This document shows, piece after piece, positions 1 through 5,285 of a stretch of DNA of 7,498 bases. Source of the stretch: an uncultured Clostridia bacterium (GTDB lineage Bacteria > Bacillota > Clostridia > Oscillospirales > Acutalibacteraceae); the NCBI GenBank assembly GCA_947623765.1, contig CANQIG010000091.1, positions 1 to 7,498 on the forward strand, given 5' to 3'. The position numbers and the translations under genes are program-made. The notes beneath the pieces are model-generated. The model searched no databases. It was not told the DNA's origin and saw only the letters and a program-made list of their open reading frames with translations. Positions within the stretch are counted from its first letter, which is position 1. Every line of letters starts with the position of its first letter.

Positions 1-27
1 CAATACCGCAGGTGTCCGTCACGAAAA

Positions 28-49
28 CTATTGCAACTTGCTATTGCAA
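28..49. repeat. short direct repeat downstream of accB
   Basis: The 9-mer CTATTGCAA occurs twice (28-36 and 41-49), separated by CTTG, giving a 13-nt period. The stretch is AT-rich compared with the flanking genes. It lies downstream of accB, before whatever gene follows to the left. No gene or promoter can be supported in bases 1-55. Its function is unknown. Confidence 0.6.
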
Positions 50-55
50 TTTAGG

Positions 56-81
56 CTTACTTTTCTTCTAAGAAAAGTAAG
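56..81. repeat. perfect 26-nt palindrome directly after the accB stop, related to the fabG-fabF repeat hairpins
   Basis: The arms CTTACTTTTCTT and AAGAAAAGTAAG are perfectly complementary over 12 bp with a 2-nt centre. The palindrome abuts the accB stop codon (84-82). Its ACTTTTCT / AGAAAAGT core is the same as that of the hairpins in the 1774-2524 array, while the outer pairs differ but still pair. No U-run follows the stem in the operon direction (it continues CCTAAATTG), so it is not a standard intrinsic terminator. It may be an mRNA 3'-end or processing hairpin, or a stray copy of the repeat family. Confidence 0.75.
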
Positions 82-507
82 TCAGAGGATGCGGAACAGG
101 GGCTGGTCGTATTCGACGACCTGCCCGTTGCCGACGCAGATGTCGACGACCTTGCCCTCATACTCGCTGGTGATCTCGTTCATCAGCTTCATGGCCTCGA
201 TGATGCAGAGCGTATCCCCGACGTGGACGGAATCCCCGACGCGGACATACGGCTTCCCGTTCGGCGTCGCGGCGGCATAGAACACGCCCACGGCGGGACT
301 GCGCACGAGATTGCCCTCCTGCTCGGCGACGGCGTGGATCGGCTCAGCGGCGTGCAGCTGCTCCGGCACGGCGGGCGCCTGCGGCGCAGCGGGCGCTGCA
401 GAGACGCCGCCGCGCTCCAGGACGACGTGTTCGCCGTCCACTTCGAGCCTTGTCAGACCATATTTCTGTACGATCTCGGCCAGCGCCTCGATCTCCCTGT
501 TGTTCAT
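82..507 (-). CDS. accB: biotin carboxyl carrier protein of acetyl-CoA carboxylase
   Basis: The 141-residue protein is the biotin carrier subunit of acetyl-CoA carboxylase. Its biotin is carboxylated by AccC and passes CO2 to acetyl-CoA on AccA/AccD, giving malonyl-CoA for fatty-acid synthesis in the cytosol. The N-terminal part (about 1-35) is a small helical and strand region, followed by an Ala/Pro-rich linker (about 36-65) and a biotinyl domain (about 68-141). The biotinylation motif EAMKLMNE places the modified lysine at residue 107. Length and layout are normal for the family. The start at 507 was chosen because the protein then begins MNNREIEALAEIV, as AccB proteins do; a longer reading would run into fabF. 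The gene begins 13 nt after the fabF stop, with GGGGGT as a weak ribosome binding site. accC, accD and accA are not visible and may lie to the left. Confidence 0.96.
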   Translation of the reverse strand: MNNREIEALAEIVQKYGLTRLEVDGEHVVLERGGVSAAPAAPQAPAVPEQLHAAEPIHAVAEQEGNLVRSPAVGVFYAAATPNGKPYVRVGDSVHVGDTLCIIEAMKLMNEITSEYEGKVVDICVGNGQVVEYDQPLFRIL

Positions 508-520
508 CGGAATACCCCCG

Positions 521-1759
521 TTATTCTTTGACTTTGCGGATGGCGATGCAGGCGTTGTGCCCGCCGAACCCGAGCGAGACGGAAAGCGCGAGGTCCGCCT
601 GCAGCTCCCGCGCCGCGTTCGGGCAGACATCGAGGTCGCATTCCGGGTCGGGCTCCTTGTAGTTGATCGTCGGCGGGATCACGCCGTCCCGAAGGGCAAG
701 CACCGAGGCGATTGCCTCCGTTGCGCCGGCCGCGCCGAGCATATGGCCGGTCATCGACTTTGTGGAGCTGACCACAATGTCATAGGCGTGCTCGCCGAAA
801 ACGTTCTTGATCGCCAGCGTCTCGCTCTTCTCGTTGAGCGGCGTGCTGGTGCCGTGCGCGTTGATGTAGATCTTCTCGCGCGTCACGTCGCCCTGCGCCT
901 CCCGGTACGCCATGCGGATGGCTCGCGCCCCGCCTTCGCCCGTCGGGTCCGGCGCGGTCATGTGGTGCGCGTCGTCCGAGACGCCGTAGCCGACGATCTC
1001 GCCGTAGATCTTCGCGCCGCGCGCCTTGGCGTGTTCGTATTCCTCGAGGATCAGCGCCGCGCCGCCCTCGCCCATGACGAAGCCGCTGCGCCGCTTGTCG
1101 AACGGGCAGCACGCGTCGAGCGGGTTCGGGTTCGAGGTCAGCGCCGTCATGTTGCCGAAACCCGCCACGCCGATCGGCGTGATGGCGGCTTCCGCGCCGC
1201 CCGCGATCACCGCGTCGAGGTAGCCGTGCCTGATCGCGCGGTACGCCTCGCCGATCTCGTTGGTGCTCGTCGCGCAGGCCGTCGTCACCGGCAGACAGGA
1301 GCCCTTCGCGCCGTATTTGATCGCGATGTTTCCGCCCGCGATGTTCGCGATCAGCATCGGGATGAAGTGCGCGGAGATGCGCCGCGGGCCCTTTTCCGCG
1401 AGGACGCCCATCTGCTCGGAGAACGTCTGGATGCCCCCGATGCCGGAGCCAAAGTACACCCCGAACCGCTCCGGGTCCACGTTCCCGTGGATGCCGCTGT
1501 CCTCGACGGCCTGCGTCGCCGCCGCCATCGCGAACTGCGCGTACGGGTCGGTCCGCCGGACCTCCGCTTTGTCCATGTAGAGCAGCGGGTCAAAGTCCTT
1601 GACCTCCGCCGCGACGTGCGCCTTATACGCGCTGTGGTCGAACTTCGTGATCTCTCCGATCCCGCACTTTCCGGCTTTCAGGCTCTCCCAAAAGCTCGCG
1701 ACATCGTTCCCGACCGGCGTCACCGCGCCGAGTCCCGTAATCACAACTCTTTTTTCCAT
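521..1759 (-). CDS. fabF: beta-ketoacyl-ACP synthase II
   Basis: The 412-residue condensing enzyme elongates acyl-ACP with malonyl-ACP (decarboxylating Claisen condensation) in the type II fatty-acid cycle. It has the two-half thiolase fold of the KAS I/II family. The nucleophile is Cys162 in VTTACATST, and the two catalytic histidines are His302 (NAHGTSTP) and His339 (MTGHMLGA), with Lys334 in the SSTKSMTGH stretch. The C-terminal GFGGHNA loop is present. Spacing matches E. coli FabF (Cys163, His303, His340) almost residue for residue. The ATG at 1759 is preceded by a strong GAGAGGA ribosome binding site. The gene is separated from fabG by 788 nt of repeats, although the two often adjoin in related operons, and is followed closely by accB. 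Residues such as HMTAPDP favour FabF over FabB. Confidence 0.97.
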   Translation of the reverse strand: MEKRVVITGLGAVTPVGNDVASFWESLKAGKCGIGEITKFDHSAYKAHVAAEVKDFDPLLYMDKAEVRRTDPYAQFAMAAATQAVEDSGIHGNVDPERFGVYFGSGIGGIQTFSEQMGVLAEKGPRRISAHFIPMLIANIAGGNIAIKYGAKGSCLPVTTACATSTNEIGEAYRAIRHGYLDAVIAGGAEAAITPIGVAGFGNMTALTSNPNPLDACCPFDKRRSGFVMGEGGAALILEEYEHAKARGAKIYGEIVGYGVSDDAHHMTAPDPTGEGGARAIRMAYREAQGDVTREKIYINAHGTSTPLNEKSETLAIKNVFGEHAYDIVVSSTKSMTGHMLGAAGATEAIASVLALRDGVIPPTINYKEPDPECDLDVCPNAARELQADLALSVSLGFGGHNACIAIRKVKE

Positions 1760-1765
1760 TTTTTA

Positions 1766-1772
1766 TCCTCTC
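1766..1772 (-). promoter_or_regulatory. fabF ribosome binding site beside a hairpin
   Basis: GAGAGGA on the minus strand lies 6 nt upstream of the fabF ATG, a strong Shine-Dalgarno match. The 10-bp hairpin of repeat unit A (1797-1774) ends one base before it. A stable stem this close could affect ribosome loading on fabF or block a 5'-processing nuclease; that role is inference. Confidence 0.75.
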
Positions 1773-1773
1773 C

Positions 1774-1902
1774 CCCGCTTTTCCAAAGAAAAGCGGGTCC
1801 AAAGACTTTTTGCGTCGCGCTTCGCGCGCTTGCGCGCGCTTACCTCGGTGAAACGCGGAAGTCTACTCCCGCGCCGTGAACTGGACGCTGTCTTTTGGCT
1901 TT
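1774..1902 (-). repeat. repeat unit A (complete, next to fabF)
   Basis: Hairpin 1 (1774-1797) has perfect 10-bp arms, CCCGCTTTTC and GAAAAGCGGG, around a CAAA loop. Hairpin 2 has GCGCGC arms at 1824-1829 and 1834-1839, with a GCAA loop in the minus-strand sense. Bases 1833-1882 are identical to 1963-2012 of unit B. Hairpin 3 is eroded here (GTC-TTTT-GGC). Confidence 0.88.
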
Positions 1903-2032
1903 CTCACTTTTCTGGAAGAAAAGCGGGTCCAAAGACTTTTACGTTCGCGTCTCGCGCGCTCACGCGCGCTTACCTCGGTGAAACGCGGAAGTCTACTCCC
2001 GCGCCGTGAACTTCTCTCAGCCTTTCGGCTTT
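1903..2032 (-). repeat. repeat unit B (complete)
   Basis: Hairpin 1 spans 1903-1927, with core arms CTTTTCT and AGAAAAG and one wobble or mismatch on each strand outside the core. Hairpin 2 has GCGCGC arms at 1954-1959 and 1964-1969, with loop GTGA in the minus-strand sense. Hairpin 3 at 2019-2030 is AGCC-GAAA-GGCT in the minus-strand sense, a GNRA tetraloop hairpin. Confidence 0.88.
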
Positions 2033-2161
2033 CACGCTTTCCAGAAAGACAAGCCTGTCAAAAGACCTTTACGTCGCGCTTCGCGCGCTCACGCGCGCTT
2101 ACCTCGGTGAAACGCGGAAGTCTGCTCCCGCGCTGTGAACTTTCCTCAGCCTTTCGGCTTT
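2033..2161 (-). repeat. repeat unit C (complete, hairpin 1 degenerate)
   Basis: Hairpin 1 is eroded: only CTTTC / GAAAG still pair, and the right arm reads ACAAGCCTG. Hairpin 2 is intact (GCGCGC arms 2083-2088 and 2093-2098, minus-sense loop GTGA). Hairpin 3 (2148-2159) is AGCC-GAAA-GGCT in the minus-strand sense. The block 2092-2141 differs from units A and B at only two positions. Confidence 0.85.
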
Positions 2162-2290
2162 CCCACTTTTCTGGAAGAAAAGCGGGGCAAAAAACTTTAC
2201 GTTCGCGTCTCGCGCGCTTGCGCGCGCCTACCGCGGCAAAATACAGAAGCCTACTCCCGCGCCGTGAACTTTCCCCAGCCTTTTGGCTTT
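2162..2290 (-). repeat. repeat unit D (complete)
   Basis: Hairpin 1 (2162-2186) has 11-position arms with one A/C opposition on the plus strand, which becomes a G-U wobble on the minus-strand RNA. Hairpin 2 has GCGCGC arms at 2212-2217 and 2222-2227 with a GCAA loop in the minus sense. Hairpin 3 (2277-2288) has an AAAA loop in the minus sense. The middle block (CCGCGGCAAAATACAGAAGC) is diverged from units A-C. Confidence 0.85.
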
Positions 2291-2333
2291 CCCACTTTTC
2301 TGGAAGAAAAGCGGGTCCAAAGACTTTTATGCT
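2291..2333 (-). repeat. repeat unit E (hairpin 1 and linker only)
   Basis: Hairpin 1 (2291-2315) has the same sequence as that of unit D and is followed by TCCAAAGACTTTTA. The GC hairpin and conserved block are absent, and the next hairpin starts at 2334. Confidence 0.82.
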
Positions 2334-2376
2334 CCCAACTTTTCTGAAGAAAAGTTGGGCAAAAGATTTTTACGCC
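2334..2376 (-). repeat. repeat unit F (hairpin 1 and linker only)
   Basis: This has a perfect 12-bp hairpin (2334-2359) with arms CCCAACTTTTCT and AGAAAAGTTGGG and a 2-nt centre. It carries one extra A-T pair compared with unit G, changed on both arms together. The linker reads CAAAAGATTTTTACG. Confidence 0.85.
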
Positions 2377-2499
2377 TCCCACTTTTCTGAAGAAAAGTGG
2401 GACAAAAGACTTTACGTCACGTCTCGCGCTTGCGCGCGCTGTCCTCGGCGAAACACGGAAGCCTACTCCCGCGCCGTGAACTTTTCTCGGCCTTTCAGC
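2377..2499 (-). repeat. repeat unit G (complete)
   Basis: Hairpin 1 (2377-2402) has perfect 12-bp arms, TCCCACTTTTCT and AGAAAAGTGGGA. Hairpin 2 keeps a 5-bp CGCGC/GCGCG stem (2425-2429 and 2434-2438) with a GCAA loop in the minus sense. In hairpin 3 (about 2490-2499) the loop-closing pair is T-G in the minus sense but A-C on the plus strand, and the minus-sense loop is GAAA. Confidence 0.85.
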
Positions 2500-2524
2500 T
2501 TCTGCTTTTCCGAAGCAAAGCGGG
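2500..2524 (-). repeat. repeat unit H (terminal, degenerate hairpin 1 after fabG)
   Basis: The sequence TGCTT-TTCCG-AAGCA (2503-2517) forms a 5-bp hairpin and is followed by AAGCGGG, which resembles the right end of hairpin 1. It lies 23 nt past the fabG stop and is a worn end copy of the array. Confidence 0.6.
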
Positions 2525-2533
2525 CCGAAATCT

Positions 2534-2545
2534 CCCGGCGCCGGG
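2534..2545. repeat. 12-bp GC palindrome just after the fabG stop
   Basis: CCCGGCGCCGGG is a perfect palindrome 2 nt past the fabG stop codon. It is not followed by a U-run in the operon direction (AGATTTCGG follows), so it is a poor candidate for intrinsic termination. It may cap the 3' end of the fabHKDG message. Confidence 0.5.
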
Positions 2546-2547
2546 CG

Positions 2548-3285
2548 TCAGATCGCGAGGCCGCCGTCGACGCGGATGACCTCGCCCGTAATGTACGCGG
2601 CGCTGTCGCTCGCGAGGAATCCGATGACGTTCGCGACGTCTTCCGGTTTGCCCATGCGGCCCATCGGGATGGACTGCCGAAGCGCGTTGTCCTCGGAAAT
2701 GTTTTTCGTCATATCGGTCTCGATGAAGCCCGGCGCGACGGCGTTCACCGTGACGCCGCGCGAAGCGAGCTCGCGCGCGACGGATTTCGTCAGGCCGATC
2801 AGACCGGCCTTCGAGGCGGAATAATTCGCCTGCCCGGCGTTGCCCATCATGCCGGAGACCGACGCCATGTTGATGATCCTGCCGCTGCGGCGGCGCACAA
2901 AGCCGGAATAGCACGCGCGGATCATGAAGAACGCGCCCTTGAGGTTCACGTCGAGCACGGACTCGAACGCCTCGTCCTTCATGGAGAGCACCAGGCCGTC
3001 CCGCGTGATGCCCGCGTTGTTGACCAGAATATCGATCTTCCCGAACTCCGCCGTCACGGCCTTCACGGCGGCCTTGCACTGCTCGCTGTCCGTGACGTTG
3101 CACTGGTACGCCTCGGCCTTCACACCGAGCGCGCGGATCTCCGCGAGCGTCTCCGCGGCCTTCTCCGGCTCCGCGACGTCGATCAGCGCGATGTCCGCGC
3201 CGTCCTGCGCGAGGCGCAGCGCCGCGGCTTTGCCGATGCCCCGGTACCCGCCGGTGATCAGCGCGGTCTTTCCCTCTAAGCTCAT
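2548..3285 (-). CDS. fabG: 3-oxoacyl-ACP reductase
   Basis: The 245-residue short-chain dehydrogenase/reductase reduces beta-ketoacyl-ACP to beta-hydroxyacyl-ACP, normally with NADPH. The nucleotide-binding glycine motif TGGYRGIG is at 11-18 and NNAG at 89-92. The catalytic set is Asn114 (DVNLKGAF), Ser142 (ASVSG), Tyr155 and Lys159 (YSASK). The C-terminal ITGEVIRVDGG is typical of FabG. The ATG at 3285 gives the usual MSLEGKTALITGG start, with AAGGGA 9 nt upstream; an in-frame TTG further upstream (3324) would add residues unlike the family. It lies 46 nt after the fabD stop. The fab context makes FabG far more likely than another SDR. Immediately downstream the operon is interrupted by the repeat array. 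Confidence 0.96.
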   Translation of the reverse strand: MSLEGKTALITGGYRGIGKAAALRLAQDGADIALIDVAEPEKAAETLAEIRALGVKAEAYQCNVTDSEQCKAAVKAVTAEFGKIDILVNNAGITRDGLVLSMKDEAFESVLDVNLKGAFFMIRACYSGFVRRRSGRIINMASVSGMMGNAGQANYSASKAGLIGLTKSVARELASRGVTVNAVAPGFIETDMTKNISEDNALRQSIPMGRMGKPEDVANVIGFLASDSAAYITGEVIRVDGGLAI

Positions 3286-3331
3286 TTCATTCCGTCCCTT
3301 CCAATGATTCTGTATGCCTTTCAAGAGGCAG

Positions 3332-4249
3332 TCAGCCCCGCAGCGTCTGTACCGCCGCCGCGAGCGTCTCCGCGTCCTCCACGTTCATCACGCGGACGTT
3401 CCGGTCCGTCCTGCGGATCAGCCCGCAGAGCGTCTTCCCGGTCCCCACCTCGACGAACGTATCCACGCCCGCCGCGATCAGGTTTTCCACCGTCTGCTGC
3501 CAGCGGACCGGGTTTTTGACCTGCTTTGTGAGCAGCTCCTTCTCCCTGCCCGGCGTATACGGACACGCGTCAAAGTTCGCGTAGACAGGTATCGCGGCCG
3601 CTTTCGGCGCGAGCGGCTCCAGCGCTTCCGCGAGCTTTTCCGCTGCGCTTTCCATGAACGGCGAATGGAACCCGCCGCTGACGTTCAGCGGCACGGCCCT
3701 GCCGCCCGCTGCCGCCGCCTCCTCGAGGAACGCGGGCAGCGCGTCCTTTTTCCCCGCGACGACGAGCTGTCCCGGGCAGTTGTAGTTCACCGGGTACACG
3801 CCCGGATGCGCCGCGCAGAGCGCCTCCACCTTCGCGTTGTCGAGCTTCATGACCGCCGCCATGCCGCTTTCCACGGCTTCGGCGGCCTCCTGCATCGCGA
3901 GGCCGCGCTGCACGACGAGCGCAAAGCCCTCCGCCGGAGAGAAGATCCCCGCGAACGTCACCGCCGCGACCTCGCCGAGCGAGAAGCCCGCAGCGAAGTC
4001 CGGCGTGATGCCGGCCTCGCGCAGCGCCTCGGCTGCCGCGAGATCGACGCAGAACAGACACGGCTGCGTGTTTTTCGTGACGCTGATCTCCGCGAGCTCC
4101 GCCTCGAAGCACTGCTTTGAGGTCCCCGGGCGGATCGCGTCCGCCATTTCAAAAACGCCTCGGGCCGCCGCGCTCGCTTCAAAGAGGGACTTGCCCATCC
4201 CGCTGAACTGCGCGCCCTGCCCGGAAAACACAAACGCTATTTTACCCAT
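3332..4249 (-). CDS. fabD: malonyl-CoA:ACP transacylase
   Basis: The 305-residue transferase moves malonyl from CoA to acyl carrier protein, feeding FabH and FabF. The N-terminal FVFSGQGAQ motif has the oxyanion-loop Gln11. The nucleophile elbow is GFSLGE with Ser90. Arg115 (VVQRGLAMQ) would bind the malonyl carboxylate, and His195 (GGFHSPFM) completes the Ser/His pair. The usual GHSLGE His is Phe here; a non-His residue at this place is also known in some Firmicute FabDs. Length is normal. The start overlaps the end of fabK by 13 nt (ATGGGTAAAATAG holds both the fabD start and the fabK stop), which suggests translational coupling. Confidence 0.96.
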   Translation of the reverse strand: MGKIAFVFSGQGAQFSGMGKSLFEASAAARGVFEMADAIRPGTSKQCFEAELAEISVTKNTQPCLFCVDLAAAEALREAGITPDFAAGFSLGEVAAVTFAGIFSPAEGFALVVQRGLAMQEAAEAVESGMAAVMKLDNAKVEALCAAHPGVYPVNYNCPGQLVVAGKKDALPAFLEEAAAAGGRAVPLNVSGGFHSPFMESAAEKLAEALEPLAPKAAAIPVYANFDACPYTPGREKELLTKQVKNPVRWQQTVENLIAAGVDTFVEVGTGKTLCGLIRRTDRNVRVMNVEDAETLAAAVQTLRG

Positions 4250-5181
4250 TTTGCCGCCCCGCTGAGAAGCGATTCCGCCTCACCGAAGACCTCCTCGATG
4301 ATCTCCTTCGCGCTCTGCTCTTTATTCACCATCCCGGCGATCTCCCCCGCGAGGAAACACCCGGTCTTCTCGTCGCCGAGCACCGCCGCGCGGTAGAGCG
4401 CGCCGCCGCCGTATTTTTCCAGCTCCTCGTCGGAGATGTCCGTGTATTCCAGCCGCGCGTACTCGCGCGAATACGGCGTCCGAAGGCTGCGCACCGGGTG
4501 GCCGAGCCGTTTTCCGGTCGTCACCGTCGCGATGTCGTTCGCCTTGAGCACCTTGTTCTTGTAATTCGGATGCACACCGCACTCCTTCGCCACGAGGAAG
4601 CGCGTGCCGAGCTGCACGCCGACCGCGCCGAGCATGAACGACGCCGCGACGCCTCTGCCGTCGCCGATGCCGCCCGCCGCGAGCACGGGGATCTTGACCG
4701 CGCTCACCACCTGCGGGACGAGCGCCATCGTGTTGAGCTCGCCGATGTGCCCGCCGCTCTCGCCGCCTTCGGCGATCACCGCAGACGCGCCGACGCGCTC
4801 CACGAGCCGCGCCATCGAGACGGACGCGACGACCGGGATCACCCGGATCCCCGCCGCGAGCCAGTCCTTCATGTATTTCGAGGGGTTTCCCGCGCCGGTC
4901 GTGACGACGGGGACCTTCTCTTCGGCGACCACCTTCGCGACCTCGTCCGCAAACGGACTCATCAGCATGACGTTGACGCCGAACGGCTTTTCCGTGATCT
5001 CCCGCGCGATCCGGATCTGTCCGCGCAGGTATTCCGCGTCCGCGTTCATCGCGGAGATGATCCCGAGCCCGCCGGCTTCGGAGACCGCTCCGGCGAGCTT
5101 CCCGTCGGAGATCCACGCCATACCGCCCTGAAAGATCGGGTATTCGATCCCGAGCAGCGCGCAAAGCGGAGACTGTATCAT
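4237..5181 (-). CDS. fabK: enoyl-ACP reductase II (FMN-dependent)
   Basis: The 314-residue flavoprotein of the nitronate monooxygenase-like family carries out the last reduction of the fatty-acid cycle (enoyl-ACP to acyl-ACP) with NAD(P)H and FMN. It is a TIM barrel: YPIFQGGMAWIS at 14-25, GVNVMLMSP at 68-76, the EGGESGGHIG flavin/catalytic loop with His145 (equivalent to His144 of Streptococcus pneumoniae FabK), and AAGGIGDGRG at 168-177. The ATG at 5181 follows an AAGGGAG site by about 8 nt. A reading frame continues upstream across fabH, but it is only the antisense-like shadow common in GC-rich DNA. FabK replaces FabI in many Firmicutes and is not inhibited by triclosan. The plain nitronate monooxygenase alternative is unlikely inside a fab operon. 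Confidence 0.95.
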   Translation of the reverse strand: MIQSPLCALLGIEYPIFQGGMAWISDGKLAGAVSEAGGLGIISAMNADAEYLRGQIRIAREITEKPFGVNVMLMSPFADEVAKVVAEEKVPVVTTGAGNPSKYMKDWLAAGIRVIPVVASVSMARLVERVGASAVIAEGGESGGHIGELNTMALVPQVVSAVKIPVLAAGGIGDGRGVAASFMLGAVGVQLGTRFLVAKECGVHPNYKNKVLKANDIATVTTGKRLGHPVRSLRTPYSREYARLEYTDISDEELEKYGGGALYRAAVLGDEKTGCFLAGEIAGMVNKEQSAKEIIEEVFGEAESLLSGAAKWVK

Positions 5182-5219
5182 TTCGTTTTTCTCCCTTCTG
5201 TTTTTGAATGGCGCCCGCC

Positions 5220-5237
5220 GCTGTCCATGAAGACAGC
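5220..5237. repeat. 6-bp hairpin in the fabH-fabK gap
   Basis: The arms GCTGTC (5220-5225) and GACAGC (5232-5237) pair perfectly around a 6-nt loop. It lies in the 104-nt gap between fabH and fabK, where acpP is often found in related operons. No U-run follows in the operon direction, so it is not a terminator. No open frame in the gap encodes an acyl carrier protein (no DSL motif). Confidence 0.45.
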
Positions 5238-5285
5238 CGTGCCGGAAAGCCTTTGCTACCCCTTCGGACGCCTCCGTTTCCGTAT

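Larger units (their letters stand above)
1774..2524 (-). repeat. tandem array of eight structured repeat units between fabG and fabF
   Basis: This fills the gene-free stretch 1760-2547. All units point the same way. The distance between equivalent bases at the end of hairpin 1 is 130, 130, 129, 129, 44, 42 and 123 nt, so five units are complete (A, B, C, D, G) and three are hairpin-only (E, F, H). In plus-strand order a complete unit holds: hairpin 1 with a CTTTTC(T)/(A)GAAAAG core; a linker close to TCCAAAGACTTTTACG; a GCGCGC hairpin 2; a conserved block that includes CTCCCGCG and GTGAACT; and hairpin 3, AGCC-TTTC-GGCT. Reading frames cross the array, but the 129-130-nt period is mostly not a multiple of three, and none has a plausible ribosome binding site or a protein family I recognise. 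The strand is given as minus because the array lies inside the minus-strand operon and pairing is better kept in that sense. No promoter or U-tailed terminator is evident. It could be a structured mRNA element, a REP/BIME-like or MITE-like repeat cluster, or both. Confidence 0.92.

Noticed and set aside
311..1879. 522-codon plus-strand open frame opposite accB and fabF
   Set aside because: It is Arg/Ala/Val-rich shadow coding of GC-rich genes on the other strand, with no recognisable domain. fabF and accB have full catalytic motifs in the same interval.
1774..2402. Series of intrinsic terminators
   Set aside because: In the operon direction no stem is followed by a U-run. On the plus strand a T-rich stretch occurs only several bases past the stem, and there is no plus-strand gene to terminate.
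1774..2524. CRISPR array
   Set aside because: The repeating unit is about 130 nt and the whole unit is similar from copy to copy; there are no unique spacers between short identical repeats and no cas genes.
1876..3279. Long plus-strand open frame with repeated peptide words over the array and antisense to fabG
   Set aside because: It results from the DNA repeats and GC-rich antisense sequence. It lacks a plausible ribosome binding site, unit lengths are mostly not multiples of three, and its second half merely mirrors fabG.
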